The position numbers and the translations under genes are program-made. 16,068 nucleotides of DNA from contig CAMWIS010000023.1 in the NCBI GenBank assembly GCA_947174375.1, positions 1 to 16,068 on the forward strand, read 5' to 3'. Origin of the DNA: an uncultured Bacteroidales bacterium (GTDB taxonomy: Bacteria > Bacteroidota > Bacteroidia > Bacteroidales > P3). Below, one piece after another: positions 7,680 to 15,537 of this stretch. The notes beneath the pieces were generated by a model, which did not search any database, was not told where the DNA came from, and worked only from the letters and a program-made list of their open reading frames with translations. Position 1 is the first letter of the stretch, and every line of letters begins with the position of its first letter.

Positions 7680-7711
7680 TTTGGCCGTAAGGCAAAAAAA
7701 ACGTATCTTTA
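7680..7711 (+). promoter_or_regulatory. Bacteroides-type promoter of the dcp operon
   Basis: TTTG at 7680-7683, a 20-base spacer, then TATCTTTA at 7704-7711. The Bacteroides sigma-AB consensus is TTTG, 19-21 bases, TAnnTTTG, so only the final base differs. Transcription would begin around 7718, leaving a 5' leader of about 24 bases before the dcp ATG at 7742. No other match of this quality was found in the window. Confidence 0.6.
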
Positions 7712-7741
7712 TCCTTTCATCCGCATAATATTTAAACCGAT

Positions 7742-9904
7742 ATGAAACAACGCATTGTAAGATTCGGACTGGCGGCCTTGCTGTTGGCGGCGCTCAACGG
7801 CGCGGCCCACGCGCAGGACGCGACGCCGGCCATTTCAAAATTCGACACCGTGGAAAATCCTTTCGACCTCTCTTGGGCGGATCAGCCGTTCAACGCGCCG
7901 CCCTTCGACTATATCAAGCCGGAACACTACCTGCCGGCCCTGGAAAAAGCCATCGCCGCGCATGAGGCCGAAATCGAGGCCATCGTGAATAACCGCGAAG
8001 AACCTACGTTTGAAAACACCTTGCTCGCGTTCGACCGCAGCGGGTTGGATCTCGAACGCGTGATGCTCGTGCTGATGAACATCGAGTCGGCGCATTCCAC
8101 GCCCGAACTCCGCGCCATCATGCCGGAGGCCCTGCGCTTGGAAACGGCGCATTCGGATGAGGTATATATGAATCCGTTCCTGTTCCGCCGTATCAAACGG
8201 CTCAAGAACAATGCCGACAAACTGAACCTGTCGCCCGTGGAACAGCGGCTGTTGGACGAGACCTACAAGCAGTTCGTGCGCAACGGGGCCGAACTGAACG
8301 AGGCCGACCGCAACCGGCTCAAGGAAATCAACGGCCGTATCGCCGAGTTGGAACACGCGTTCGGCAACCATGTGCTGGCGGCCACCGAAGCCTATAAGTT
8401 AGTCGTCAACGACGAGGGCGAAATCGAGGGCTTGCCCGACGACTATATGCAGGCGGCCAAAGACCGCGCGATGGAAGCCGGCAACAAGGGCTGGCAGTTC
8501 GGCCTGGACAACGCCAGCATTATGCCGGCCTTGCAATATGTGGCCAACCGGCCGTTGCGCGAGATGCTGTTGCAGGCCTATCTGCAACGCTGCCAGGCTT
8601 CCGACGAGGCCAACGACAACGAAAAGGTCATAGACGAACTGTTGCGGCTCCGCTTGGAGAAAGCCAACCTCATGGGCTATGCCACCTATGCCGACTATGT
8701 GTTGGCCGACCGTATGGCCGGCACGCCCGCCAAAGTATATGACCTGCTCACGCGCGTCTATGAGCCGGGCTTGGCCAAGGCCAAGGAAGAACTGACGGTG
8801 ATGGAACCGCTGTTGGCGGCCGACGAATCCGACAAAACGGCCTTTACCGCCGCCGACTGGCGCTTTTATGCCGACCGCATCCGCCGCGAACGCTACGATT
8901 TGGATGAAAACGAGTTGCGGCCTTATTTCTCGGTGGATGCCGTGCGCAACGGTATCTTCGAACTCTGCCGCCGGCTCTACGGCCTGCGTTTTGAAGATGT
9001 CTCCGCGCAGGTGGCCATGCCGACGCCCAACACCACGGCTTATGCGTGCTACGATGCCGACAGCACGTTGCTCGGCTTGCTCTACCTCGACATGGTGGCG
9101 CGTCCGGGCTACAAGAGCAGCGGTGCCTGGAACACGAACTACGTGAGCCAGCGTATGGAAAACGGTCGGCGTCTTACGCCCGTCACGTCCATCGTTACGA
9201 ACTATGCCGCGCCCGTGGGCGACAAACCGTCGCTGTTGACGCTCGACGAAACCGAGACGTTCTTCCACGAGTTCGGTCATGCGTTGCACGCGTTGCTGGC
9301 CAACGTGCCTTACCGTGGCTTGGCCGACGTGCCGCTGGATTTCGTCGAACTGCCGTCGCAAATCATGGAACACTGGGCCGTGGCGCCCGAAATGCTGCAA
9401 CTCTATGCCCGGCATTACGAAACGGGCGAACCGATGCCCGACAGCCTGATTAAAAAGATGGACGCGGCGTCCAAATACGGACAGGGCTTCGCCACCACCG
9501 AATTCGTCGCGGCCGCGCTGTTGGATATGGATTACCATACGCAGACCAAATACGGCAAGAAGCCGATTCAGGTTGAGAAGTTCGAGCAGCAGTACCTGAC
9601 GAAAAAGCGCGGTCTCATCGACCAGATTCCGCCGCGTTACCGCTCCACGTATTTCAGCCATATCATGACCGGGATGTACGCCGTGGGTTATTACGGCTAC
9701 CTGTGGGCGGAGGTGCTGGACGCGGACGCCTACGACGCCTTCTTTGAAACGGGCGATATCTTCAACCCGGCCGTGGCCACGGCCTTCCGCAAGTCGATTT
9801 TGGAGAACGGCGGGATGTACGATGCCATGCAGATGTACAAGAACTTCCGCGGTCGGGAAGCCGACGTAAAGCCGCTGTTGCGTAACCGCGGGCTTTTGGA
9901 TTAA
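7742..9904 (+). CDS. dcp: Exported peptidyl-dipeptidase Dcp, zinc peptidase family M3
   Basis: A 720-residue M3 metallopeptidase, expected to release dipeptides from the C-termini of short peptides. A signal peptide (MKQRIVRFGLAALLLAALNG, then AAHA before Q) places it in the periplasm or outside. The zinc motif HEFGH spans 509-513, with His509 and His513 as ligands and Glu510 as catalytic base. The third ligand is most likely Glu536 in DFVELPSQ, with spacing two residues shorter than in E. coli Dcp. Further Dcp-type sequences are SKYGQGFATTEF and, near the end, GYYGYLWAEVLDADAYDAF. Length fits E. coli Dcp (about 680) plus a signal peptide. The ATG has no SD and a short A/T-rich leader behind a recognisable promoter. 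A T9SS cargo gene starts 9 bases later. Oligopeptidase A is the alternative name in the same family; the C-terminal sequences favour Dcp. Confidence 0.9.
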   Translation: MKQRIVRFGLAALLLAALNGAAHAQDATPAISKFDTVENPFDLSWADQPFNAPPFDYIKPEHYLPALEKAIAAHEAEIEAIVNNREEPTFENTLLAFDRSGLDLERVMLVLMNIESAHSTPELRAIMPEALRLETAHSDEVYMNPFLFRRIKRLKNNADKLNLSPVEQRLLDETYKQFVRNGAELNEADRNRLKEINGRIAELEHAFGNHVLAATEAYKLVVNDEGEIEGLPDDYMQAAKDRAMEAGNKGWQFGLDNASIMPALQYVANRPLREMLLQAYLQRCQASDEANDNEKVIDELLRLRLEKANLMGYATYADYVLADRMAGTPAKVYDLLTRVYEPGLAKAKEELTVMEPLLAADESDKTAFTAADWRFYADRIRRERYDLDENELRPYFSVDAVRNGIFELCRRLYGLRFEDVSAQVAMPTPNTTAYACYDADSTLLGLLYLDMVARPGYKSSGAWNTNYVSQRMENGRRLTPVTSIVTNYAAPVGDKPSLLTLDETETFFHEFGHALHALLANVPYRGLADVPLDFVELPSQIMEHWAVAPEMLQLYARHYETGEPMPDSLIKKMDAASKYGQGFATTEFVAAALLDMDYHTQTKYGKKPIQVEKFEQQYLTKKRGLIDQIPPRYRSTYFSHIMTGMYAVGYYGYLWAEVLDADAYDAFFETGDIFNPAVATAFRKSILENGGMYDAMQMYKNFRGREADVKPLLRNRGLLD

Positions 9905-9913
9905 GGCGGCGCG

Positions 9914-12526
9914 ATGGGGGCGGATGCGGCATCGGATAAGCGTGCGGGCCGGCGGCTCAGGCCGTTGGCCGTAGCCTGTCTGTGGCTTTTGGCGCTCGGA
10001 TGGGGCGCCCCCCTGCGGGCGACCCACCAAAAGGCGGCCGAAATCACGTTTACCTACGTATCCGGTTACACCTACCGTTTCCGCTTGGTCACCTATACGT
10101 TCACCGAGTCGGAGGCCGACCGGCCCGAGTTGGAACTCAACTGGGGCGACGGCAGCAGTGAAGTCCTCCTTCGCGAAAGCGCGACCGTCATTCCCGGTCA
10201 GCAGACGTTGGTTAATGTATATACGGGTACGCACACCTATGCGGGCCCGGGTTCCTATTATGTCAGCATGGAAGACGCCAACCGCAACGGGGGCGTCGTC
10301 AATATGCCCAACAGCATCAACACGCCGATGTATGTCGAAACGCTGTTGGTCATCAGTCCTTATATGTCGTCCGGCAACAACAGCCCCGTATTGACGGCGC
10401 GGCCCGTCGATGACCGCGGCTGCGTGGGGCGGCGGTTCATCCACAATCCGGCGGCCTACGACCCAGACGGCGACAGCCTTTCCTACCACTTGATACGCTG
10501 CCGAACTTCGGGCGGCGAAGACATTGCGGGCTATTCGTTTCCCGCCGCATCCGATACGATTTACGTCAACGAACGCACGGGCGACCTGGTTTGGGAAAAC
10601 CCGGTGACGCAGGGCGAATACAATGTGGCGATGCTCGTGCGGGAATGGCGCAACGGCCGCCTGATCGGCGAGGTGACGCGCGATATGCAGATTGTCGTGC
10701 AGATGTGCGACAACTACCCGCCCGACCTCATTTGCGACGACGCCTATTGCGTGGAGGCGGGGCAGCGGTTGCAGTTCGAAGCCTATGCGCTCGACCTTGA
10801 CGGCGACGGCATCACGATGCAGGCCTCCGGCGAAGTCTTCGCCACGCGTCAAGGCCGTGATTTGCGGTTGTTGGGGGGCACGCCCGACAGCGTGCGTTAC
10901 GAATGCGTCTGGCAGACCGAACTATCCGATTCGCGTGCCCAACCATATGGTATATATTTAAAGGCCACCGACGGCGGCAACCCGCCGCTTTCCGACCTCA
11001 AGGCGGTTGCGGTGCAGGTGCTGGCGCCGGCCGTGCGCGGCTTGGAGGCCGACTACGATTTGCAGCGGGAGCGGGTGCAACTGCGGTGGGAAACGTCCGT
11101 CAGCCCCCATGCCAAGGGCTATCGCATCTACCGCCGGGCCGGCGGCACGGACGACGGGGCTTTCGATGAATGCCACGGCGGGGCGGGCGCGGACTATACG
11201 CTCATCGGCACGTGCGGCAAGCCGTCCGATACCGCCTTTGTGGATAGCGCGGATTTGGCGTCGGGGATGCGCTATTGCTACCGCGTCTGTGCGTATTTCG
11301 CCGACGGCGACGAGAGTTACGCTTCCGCGCCCGCCTGCGTCGAAATAGCCTCCTATACGCCCGTCTTCACGCACATCAGCGTGGAGGAAACCGATGTGCA
11401 GGAGGGGCGGATGGCGCTCGAATGGCGGCATCTGCGTGCTAAAGACAGCGTGCTGGAGGGCTACGGCTATGGACTTTTGGGCGGCTACACGCCCGACAAT
11501 ATGCGCTTTCTCGGGCGTTTCCCGTTGGACAGCGTCGTGACGTGGACGGATACGGGCCTCAATACGGTGGGGCATCCTTATTACTACCGCTTGGGCTTGT
11601 TGCCCGACGGGGCGGGCGATTCCCTTAAATACGCCACGCCGGTTTGTGCCTCCACCTACCTCATGGCCGTGCCGCATAGCCGCCGTGTCGAGCTGGATTG
11701 GGATTTCGAACACCCCTGGCACAACGCCTACTTTACGGTCTATCGCCAGCATCCCGACTCGGCGGCTTTCGCACCGGTGGCGCGCGTGGCCGCCCGCCAC
11801 TATGTGGATGCCGGCTTGGAAAACGACCGCCCCTACCGCTACTATGTAGAGGGCTACGGCTCCTATTACAACGACAGCCTGCCGTCGCCCTTGCTCAACC
11901 GCTCCAACGTCGTATCGGCGGTGCCGGTCTTGGGTGCGCCCTGCCGCCCCACCTTGTATCTGCGTGACAGCAGCTGCGAGCCGCTTGTGAACACGCTCGC
12001 CTGGTATTTCCCCGACACCTCCGCCTGGGCCGACTGTTACACCGATGCGGCCTACTATAAACTCTACTACAAGCGGTACAGTGAGCCGGTCTATGAGGAA
12101 GTGGCCAACACGGAAGAAACGTCCTACGAACACGAGCCGGAGGGCTATTGGGCCTGCTATTATGTCACGGCCGTCAACGAGGCCGGCTTGGAGAGCGAGC
12201 CGAGCGACGTCGTCTATGCCGACAACCGCTCCTGTTTCACCTACCGTCTGCCCAATGTGTTCACGCCCAACGGCGACGGCTACAACGACACGTTCCGCGC
12301 CCTGCCCAACCAGTATGTGGAGGGCTTCCGTATCGACATCTACAACCGCTGGGGCAACCCGGTCTTTTCGTCCGAAGACCCCAAGTTCGAATGGAACGGC
12401 CGCATGGGCGGCGACGGCAAGGAATGTTCGGACGGCGTTTATTTCTACGTCGTCGAATTTACGGTGGAGTCCGAAGGACTGAACGATAAGATTTACCAGA
12501 GCGGTTCCGTCACGATTCTGCGGTAA
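9914..12526 (+). CDS. Secreted protein with FN3-like repeats and T9SS type B sorting domain
   Basis: An 870-residue exported protein. A positively charged start and hydrophobic stretch (residues 15-34) form a signal peptide ending near LRA36. The N-terminal half (about 37-370) has beta-rich, Asp-rich segments such as WGDGSSE, AYDPDGDSLSYHL and ALDLDGDG, the latter two resembling calcium-binding or cadherin/PKD-type turns. Four fibronectin-III-like units follow at about 372-480, 482-580, 584-670 and 675-775, each with strands like YRIYRR, YYYRLG, YRYYVEGY and YYKLYYKRY. Residues 777-870 are a CHU_C / gliding-motility-associated C-terminal domain: PNVFTPNGDGYNDTF, FRIDIYNRWGNPVF, WNG, DGVYFYVVE. 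This is the type B signal that sends proteins through T9SS to the surface or outside. The start lies 9 bases after dcp, and an AAGG overlapping the dcp stop gives weak SD support. Its binding target is unknown; a role as adhesin or surface structural protein is likely. Confidence 0.9.
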   Translation: MGADAASDKRAGRRLRPLAVACLWLLALGWGAPLRATHQKAAEITFTYVSGYTYRFRLVTYTFTESEADRPELELNWGDGSSEVLLRESATVIPGQQTLVNVYTGTHTYAGPGSYYVSMEDANRNGGVVNMPNSINTPMYVETLLVISPYMSSGNNSPVLTARPVDDRGCVGRRFIHNPAAYDPDGDSLSYHLIRCRTSGGEDIAGYSFPAASDTIYVNERTGDLVWENPVTQGEYNVAMLVREWRNGRLIGEVTRDMQIVVQMCDNYPPDLICDDAYCVEAGQRLQFEAYALDLDGDGITMQASGEVFATRQGRDLRLLGGTPDSVRYECVWQTELSDSRAQPYGIYLKATDGGNPPLSDLKAVAVQVLAPAVRGLEADYDLQRERVQLRWETSVSPHAKGYRIYRRAGGTDDGAFDECHGGAGADYTLIGTCGKPSDTAFVDSADLASGMRYCYRVCAYFADGDESYASAPACVEIASYTPVFTHISVEETDVQEGRMALEWRHLRAKDSVLEGYGYGLLGGYTPDNMRFLGRFPLDSVVTWTDTGLNTVGHPYYYRLGLLPDGAGDSLKYATPVCASTYLMAVPHSRRVELDWDFEHPWHNAYFTVYRQHPDSAAFAPVARVAARHYVDAGLENDRPYRYYVEGYGSYYNDSLPSPLLNRSNVVSAVPVLGAPCRPTLYLRDSSCEPLVNTLAWYFPDTSAWADCYTDAAYYKLYYKRYSEPVYEEVANTEETSYEHEPEGYWACYYVTAVNEAGLESEPSDVVYADNRSCFTYRLPNVFTPNGDGYNDTFRALPNQYVEGFRIDIYNRWGNPVFSSEDPKFEWNGRMGGDGKECSDGVYFYVVEFTVESEGLNDKIYQSGSVTILR

Positions 12527-12554
12527 GGGTCTCCCGTGCGGTCATTTCCGAAAA

Positions 12555-14021
12555 TCAGAAGCTGAAATAGATGAACGGTTGGGGCTCCGTGCTATGGCTT
12601 ACAATCAACAACACGCCTATGAGCAGGCATACCAAGCCTTTGATGAGCCAGGGCGCGCGGGCGAACGTCATCTTTACGGTTTCCTGCACCGAGGCCGGCA
12701 GGAAATGCAACGCAAAGCCCGCCGCCATGATGGCGAACACCGTCTTGTAATGGGCTATCACCGCGCCGACGGTCTCAACCGGCGTAATCTGACACAGGCC
12801 GAGGTACCAATCCGCCGCCGCTTCTAACGAGTCGGTACGGAAAATTACCCAACTCAGGCAGATGAGGTGGAAATAGACGAGGGTTTTCAGCCCGCGCGCC
12901 CACCGTTTTTGCGGATGGCCGTCCAAGCCCGTGAGTTTCTCGAAGCAGAGGAACAGACCGTGCAGGAAGCCCCAAAACAGGAAATTGAGTGCGGCGCCGT
13001 GCCAGATGCCGCAGAGCGTCATGCTTACGAGCAGGGCCGCCGCCATGCGCCAAACGCCGTGGCGGTTGCCGCCCAACGGAATATATACATAGTCGCGGAA
13101 CCACGTGGAGAGCGTGATATGCCAACGGTGCCAGAAGTCGGTAAACGAGTCGGCCTTGTAGGGCGAGCGGAAGTTGACCGGCAACGTAAAGCCCAAACAG
13201 GCGGCCAAGCCGATGGCGATATCGGTATAGCCGGAAAAGTCGCAGTAGATTTGCAGCGCGTAGCCGTAGGTCGCCATCCAATGTTCAAAGCCCGTATAGA
13301 GTGTGGCGTTCTCAAACACCGGGTTCACCCATTGGGCAATCCAGTCGGCGATGGCGATTTTCTTGACCAAGCCGCAGAGTATCATGAACAGTGCAAAGGA
13401 GAACTCCTTGGTCGAGAGTTGGTAGTGCCGTTGCAACTGCGGCAGGAACGCGTTGGCACGCACGATGGGGCCCGCCACCAGTTGCGGGAAGAAACTCAGG
13501 TACAACGCAAAGTCGAACAGGTTGCGGCAATAGGGAATCTGCCGCCGGTACAAGTCCACGAGATAACTCAGCGCCTGGAACGTAAAGAACGAGATGCCGA
13601 CGGGCAAAACGATCGTATTGAGGAAAGGCAGGTCGCCGAACAGGCCTTCGTCCGTAGCCGGCCAGGCCGGGATCCATTCATAGACGAGGCGGTTCAGGAA
13701 ATCGGCGTACTTGAAGTAGGAAAGCAACGACAGGTTGAGGATGATGCCGATAACGAGGAAGAACTTGGCGATGGCGGGCTCCTGTTCCCGACGGCTCTTG
13801 TCGATGAGCCAACCGCAGCCGTAGTTCAGGAAAACGGAGGCCAACAGCATGAAGACCGCCGCGCCGGCCGTCTCGAAATAGAAAAACAGGCTGCACAACA
13901 GCAGGAAGCGGTTGCGGGCCGTGCGGTAGCGGTACAGCAAACTGAAACCGGCCAACACCACGGCCATGAACCACCAGAACGACAGGCTCGTGAACAAGAA
14001 ATCAGGGTTTCCGGCTATCAT
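12555..14021 (-). CDS. MBOAT-family O-acyltransferase (AlgI/DltB-like)
   Basis: A 488-residue polytopic membrane protein of the membrane-bound O-acyltransferase family, with roughly ten or more hydrophobic segments. Family signatures are VLPVGISFFTFQALSYLVD, FFPQLVAGPIVR, YCDFSGYTDIAIGLA, FWHRWHITLSTWFRDYVYIP (His298 in this motif) and GIWHGA with His341, the position of the catalytic histidine in AlgI and DltB. Such proteins pass acyl groups across the cytoplasmic membrane to an extracytoplasmic partner. AGGAG at 14029-14033 (minus strand) lies 7 bases before the start, inside the end of the upstream SGNH gene, which it overlaps by 20 bases, so translation is probably coupled. The substrate (exopolysaccharide, peptidoglycan or other glycan) cannot be read from sequence. 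It ends 28 bases from the convergent T9SS gene, with no clear terminator between. Confidence 0.93.
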   Translation of the reverse strand: MIAGNPDFLFTSLSFWWFMAVVLAGFSLLYRYRTARNRFLLLCSLFFYFETAGAAVFMLLASVFLNYGCGWLIDKSRREQEPAIAKFFLVIGIILNLSLLSYFKYADFLNRLVYEWIPAWPATDEGLFGDLPFLNTIVLPVGISFFTFQALSYLVDLYRRQIPYCRNLFDFALYLSFFPQLVAGPIVRANAFLPQLQRHYQLSTKEFSFALFMILCGLVKKIAIADWIAQWVNPVFENATLYTGFEHWMATYGYALQIYCDFSGYTDIAIGLAACLGFTLPVNFRSPYKADSFTDFWHRWHITLSTWFRDYVYIPLGGNRHGVWRMAAALLVSMTLCGIWHGAALNFLFWGFLHGLFLCFEKLTGLDGHPQKRWARGLKTLVYFHLICLSWVIFRTDSLEAAADWYLGLCQITPVETVGAVIAHYKTVFAIMAAGFALHFLPASVQETVKMTFARAPWLIKGLVCLLIGVLLIVSHSTEPQPFIYFSF

Positions 14022-15501
14022 AGGCTTTCTCCTGTGCTTTTACGAACCGATAGTAATCGGTGATAAACGATTTGTATAACATCTTGCCCACCATGTCGGC
14101 GCCGGCGTCCGAGAAATGGATGTGGTCGGACGAAATCCATTCCGGATGGTCTTTCGTCAACGCCCACAGATCCCAAAAGACGCAACCCGTGGCCAAGGCC
14201 ACCTCGCGCTGTATGTCGTACACCACGCGCAGGGCGGCGCGGCGGTCGTATTCGGTTTCCATATCGCGGCGCGCGTCCACGGGGCGGGGCGGGATGCTGA
14301 CGATGCAGACCGGCATCGTGGGGGCGACGGTGTGCAGGTAGGTAATCTCCTGCAACAACGCGCGGCGGTAGTAGGCCAACTCGGCCTGACGGAGGCTGTC
14401 GGTCTTGCCGGGCACGGCATTGTAGGGGATGAGGTTGGCGCCGAATTGATAGATGATAAATTTGACGTCGCCCAAACGGTAGCTTTCGCTCAGGAACGCG
14501 CGTTGCTGCGGGCTGAATATATAGCCCGAATTGCCGCGGTAGGGCAGGTTATCGACGCAGATGCCCGTGCTGTCGTTGAAGCTGACGGCATAGAGGTTGT
14601 GGTTGCGGCTCAGGCGCATCCGCAGGTCGCGGCTCTTTTCAAAACGCTCGCGCGCAAAGCGGAAACGTTTGAGCCCGAAGCCCGTCTTTTCGGAGGGCGT
14701 CGTGTCGGCCGTCTTCTGAACCGCCGTGCCGTCTTCGGTGCGGGCGTCCACGCTCCAGCTCAGGTTTCTGGCCGGTACGTCCTCATGCACGAACACGTCC
14801 ACGAACGCGCCGCCTTCCGGCTTGTTCCAGTCCAAGCGGAAATGCCCGTAGTCGGCCGTGCGCAACAGCGGCTGTATGAACCAAATGGCGGGCGGCATCA
14901 GGTAGCCGCCGCTGAGCCCGTAGTTGCCGCGCCGTTTCTCCTGGGTCATGTTCACTTCCACCCATTCCTTGCTCTTCTGCATCCGCAGGCCGTGCGCCTG
15001 CACGTTTTGGGTAAGCGACACCAGGCCGCGGCCCGCGCCGCCGAACGCCCGTTGCATATAGGAACGGAAACTGCCGCTGATGCGGTCGTTTTCTATTTGG
15101 GAGTCGCCGTAATGCAGGATGCGGATAAGCGGTTCGGGTTCGTCGTCCCATTCGTTCGTAAAGTCCATGAGCGCGGCCGCGAAACGGTCCGGGTCTTCGC
15201 GGTAACGCAGCAGCGTGTAGAGCGGCGCAAGCGGATGTTCGCTCAGCGCGGTGTCGTATTCAAACGGACGGAACGGCACGGCCGAGAGTTCGGCACGGAA
15301 GAACAGGGCGGTATCGAATGCAAAGAAGCGGCGTTCCACGGCATCGAGCGAGTCCAATACGAACTGCTCCCGCTCCGCGCGTTCCCGCGCGATGCGTTGC
15401 GCCTCCGCGATGGCCATTTCCCGTTGGCGGAAGTTGTAGGCGAGCGCCGAGCAAATCAGCAGCAGAACCAACAGGAACAGAAAACTTTTATAGGGTTTCA
15501 T
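14002..15501 (-). CDS. Membrane-anchored SGNH/GDSL-hydrolase-like protein
   Basis: A 499-residue protein with one N-terminal hydrophobic segment (residues about 6-24, SFLFLLVLLLICSALA) and a charged, possibly coiled stretch after it (AIAEAQRIARERAERE), so it is probably anchored with its domain in the periplasm. SGNH blocks are visible: GDSQ at 132-135 with Ser134 as likely nucleophile, a glycine-rich FGGAGRG for block II, FGAN with Asn356 for block III, and DHIH at 459-462 giving Asp459 and His462 of block V. The class is the Bacteroidota GDSQ type and is only loosely like AlgJ/AlgX or DltD. Between the blocks lies an inserted beta-rich module (about 200-330). With the MBOAT gene that overlaps its end, it should be the partner that transfers or removes acyl groups on an extracytoplasmic glycan. 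No SD is seen before ATG 15501. Confidence 0.85.
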   Translation of the reverse strand: MKPYKSFLFLLVLLLICSALAYNFRQREMAIAEAQRIARERAEREQFVLDSLDAVERRFFAFDTALFFRAELSAVPFRPFEYDTALSEHPLAPLYTLLRYREDPDRFAAALMDFTNEWDDEPEPLIRILHYGDSQIENDRISGSFRSYMQRAFGGAGRGLVSLTQNVQAHGLRMQKSKEWVEVNMTQEKRRGNYGLSGGYLMPPAIWFIQPLLRTADYGHFRLDWNKPEGGAFVDVFVHEDVPARNLSWSVDARTEDGTAVQKTADTTPSEKTGFGLKRFRFARERFEKSRDLRMRLSRNHNLYAVSFNDSTGICVDNLPYRGNSGYIFSPQQRAFLSESYRLGDVKFIIYQFGANLIPYNAVPGKTDSLRQAELAYYRRALLQEITYLHTVAPTMPVCIVSIPPRPVDARRDMETEYDRRAALRVVYDIQREVALATGCVFWDLWALTKDHPEWISSDHIHFSDAGADMVGKMLYKSFITDYYRFVKAQEKAYDSRKP

Positions 15502-15537
15502 GTCGCGTCTAAGTGGTGGATGCCGTCGTCAGGAAGC

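Noticed and set aside
7683..7703. GGCC-GTAA-GGC followed by an A-run as a terminator on the minus strand
   Set aside because: The stem is only 3-4 pairs, no minus-strand gene ends here, and the A-run is better explained as the promoter spacer of dcp.
12507..12541. Stem CCG(T)CACG / CGTGCGG at the convergent junction as a shared terminator
   Set aside because: Seven pairs with a bulge and a 20-base loop, no T-run on either side, and it lies partly in the end of the T9SS cargo gene.
10958..14063. Antisense frames of 391 codons (minus, 10958-12133) and 398 codons (plus, 12867-14063)
   Set aside because: They lie opposite the T9SS cargo gene and the MBOAT gene, in register with their codons; the sense proteins carry clear family motifs.
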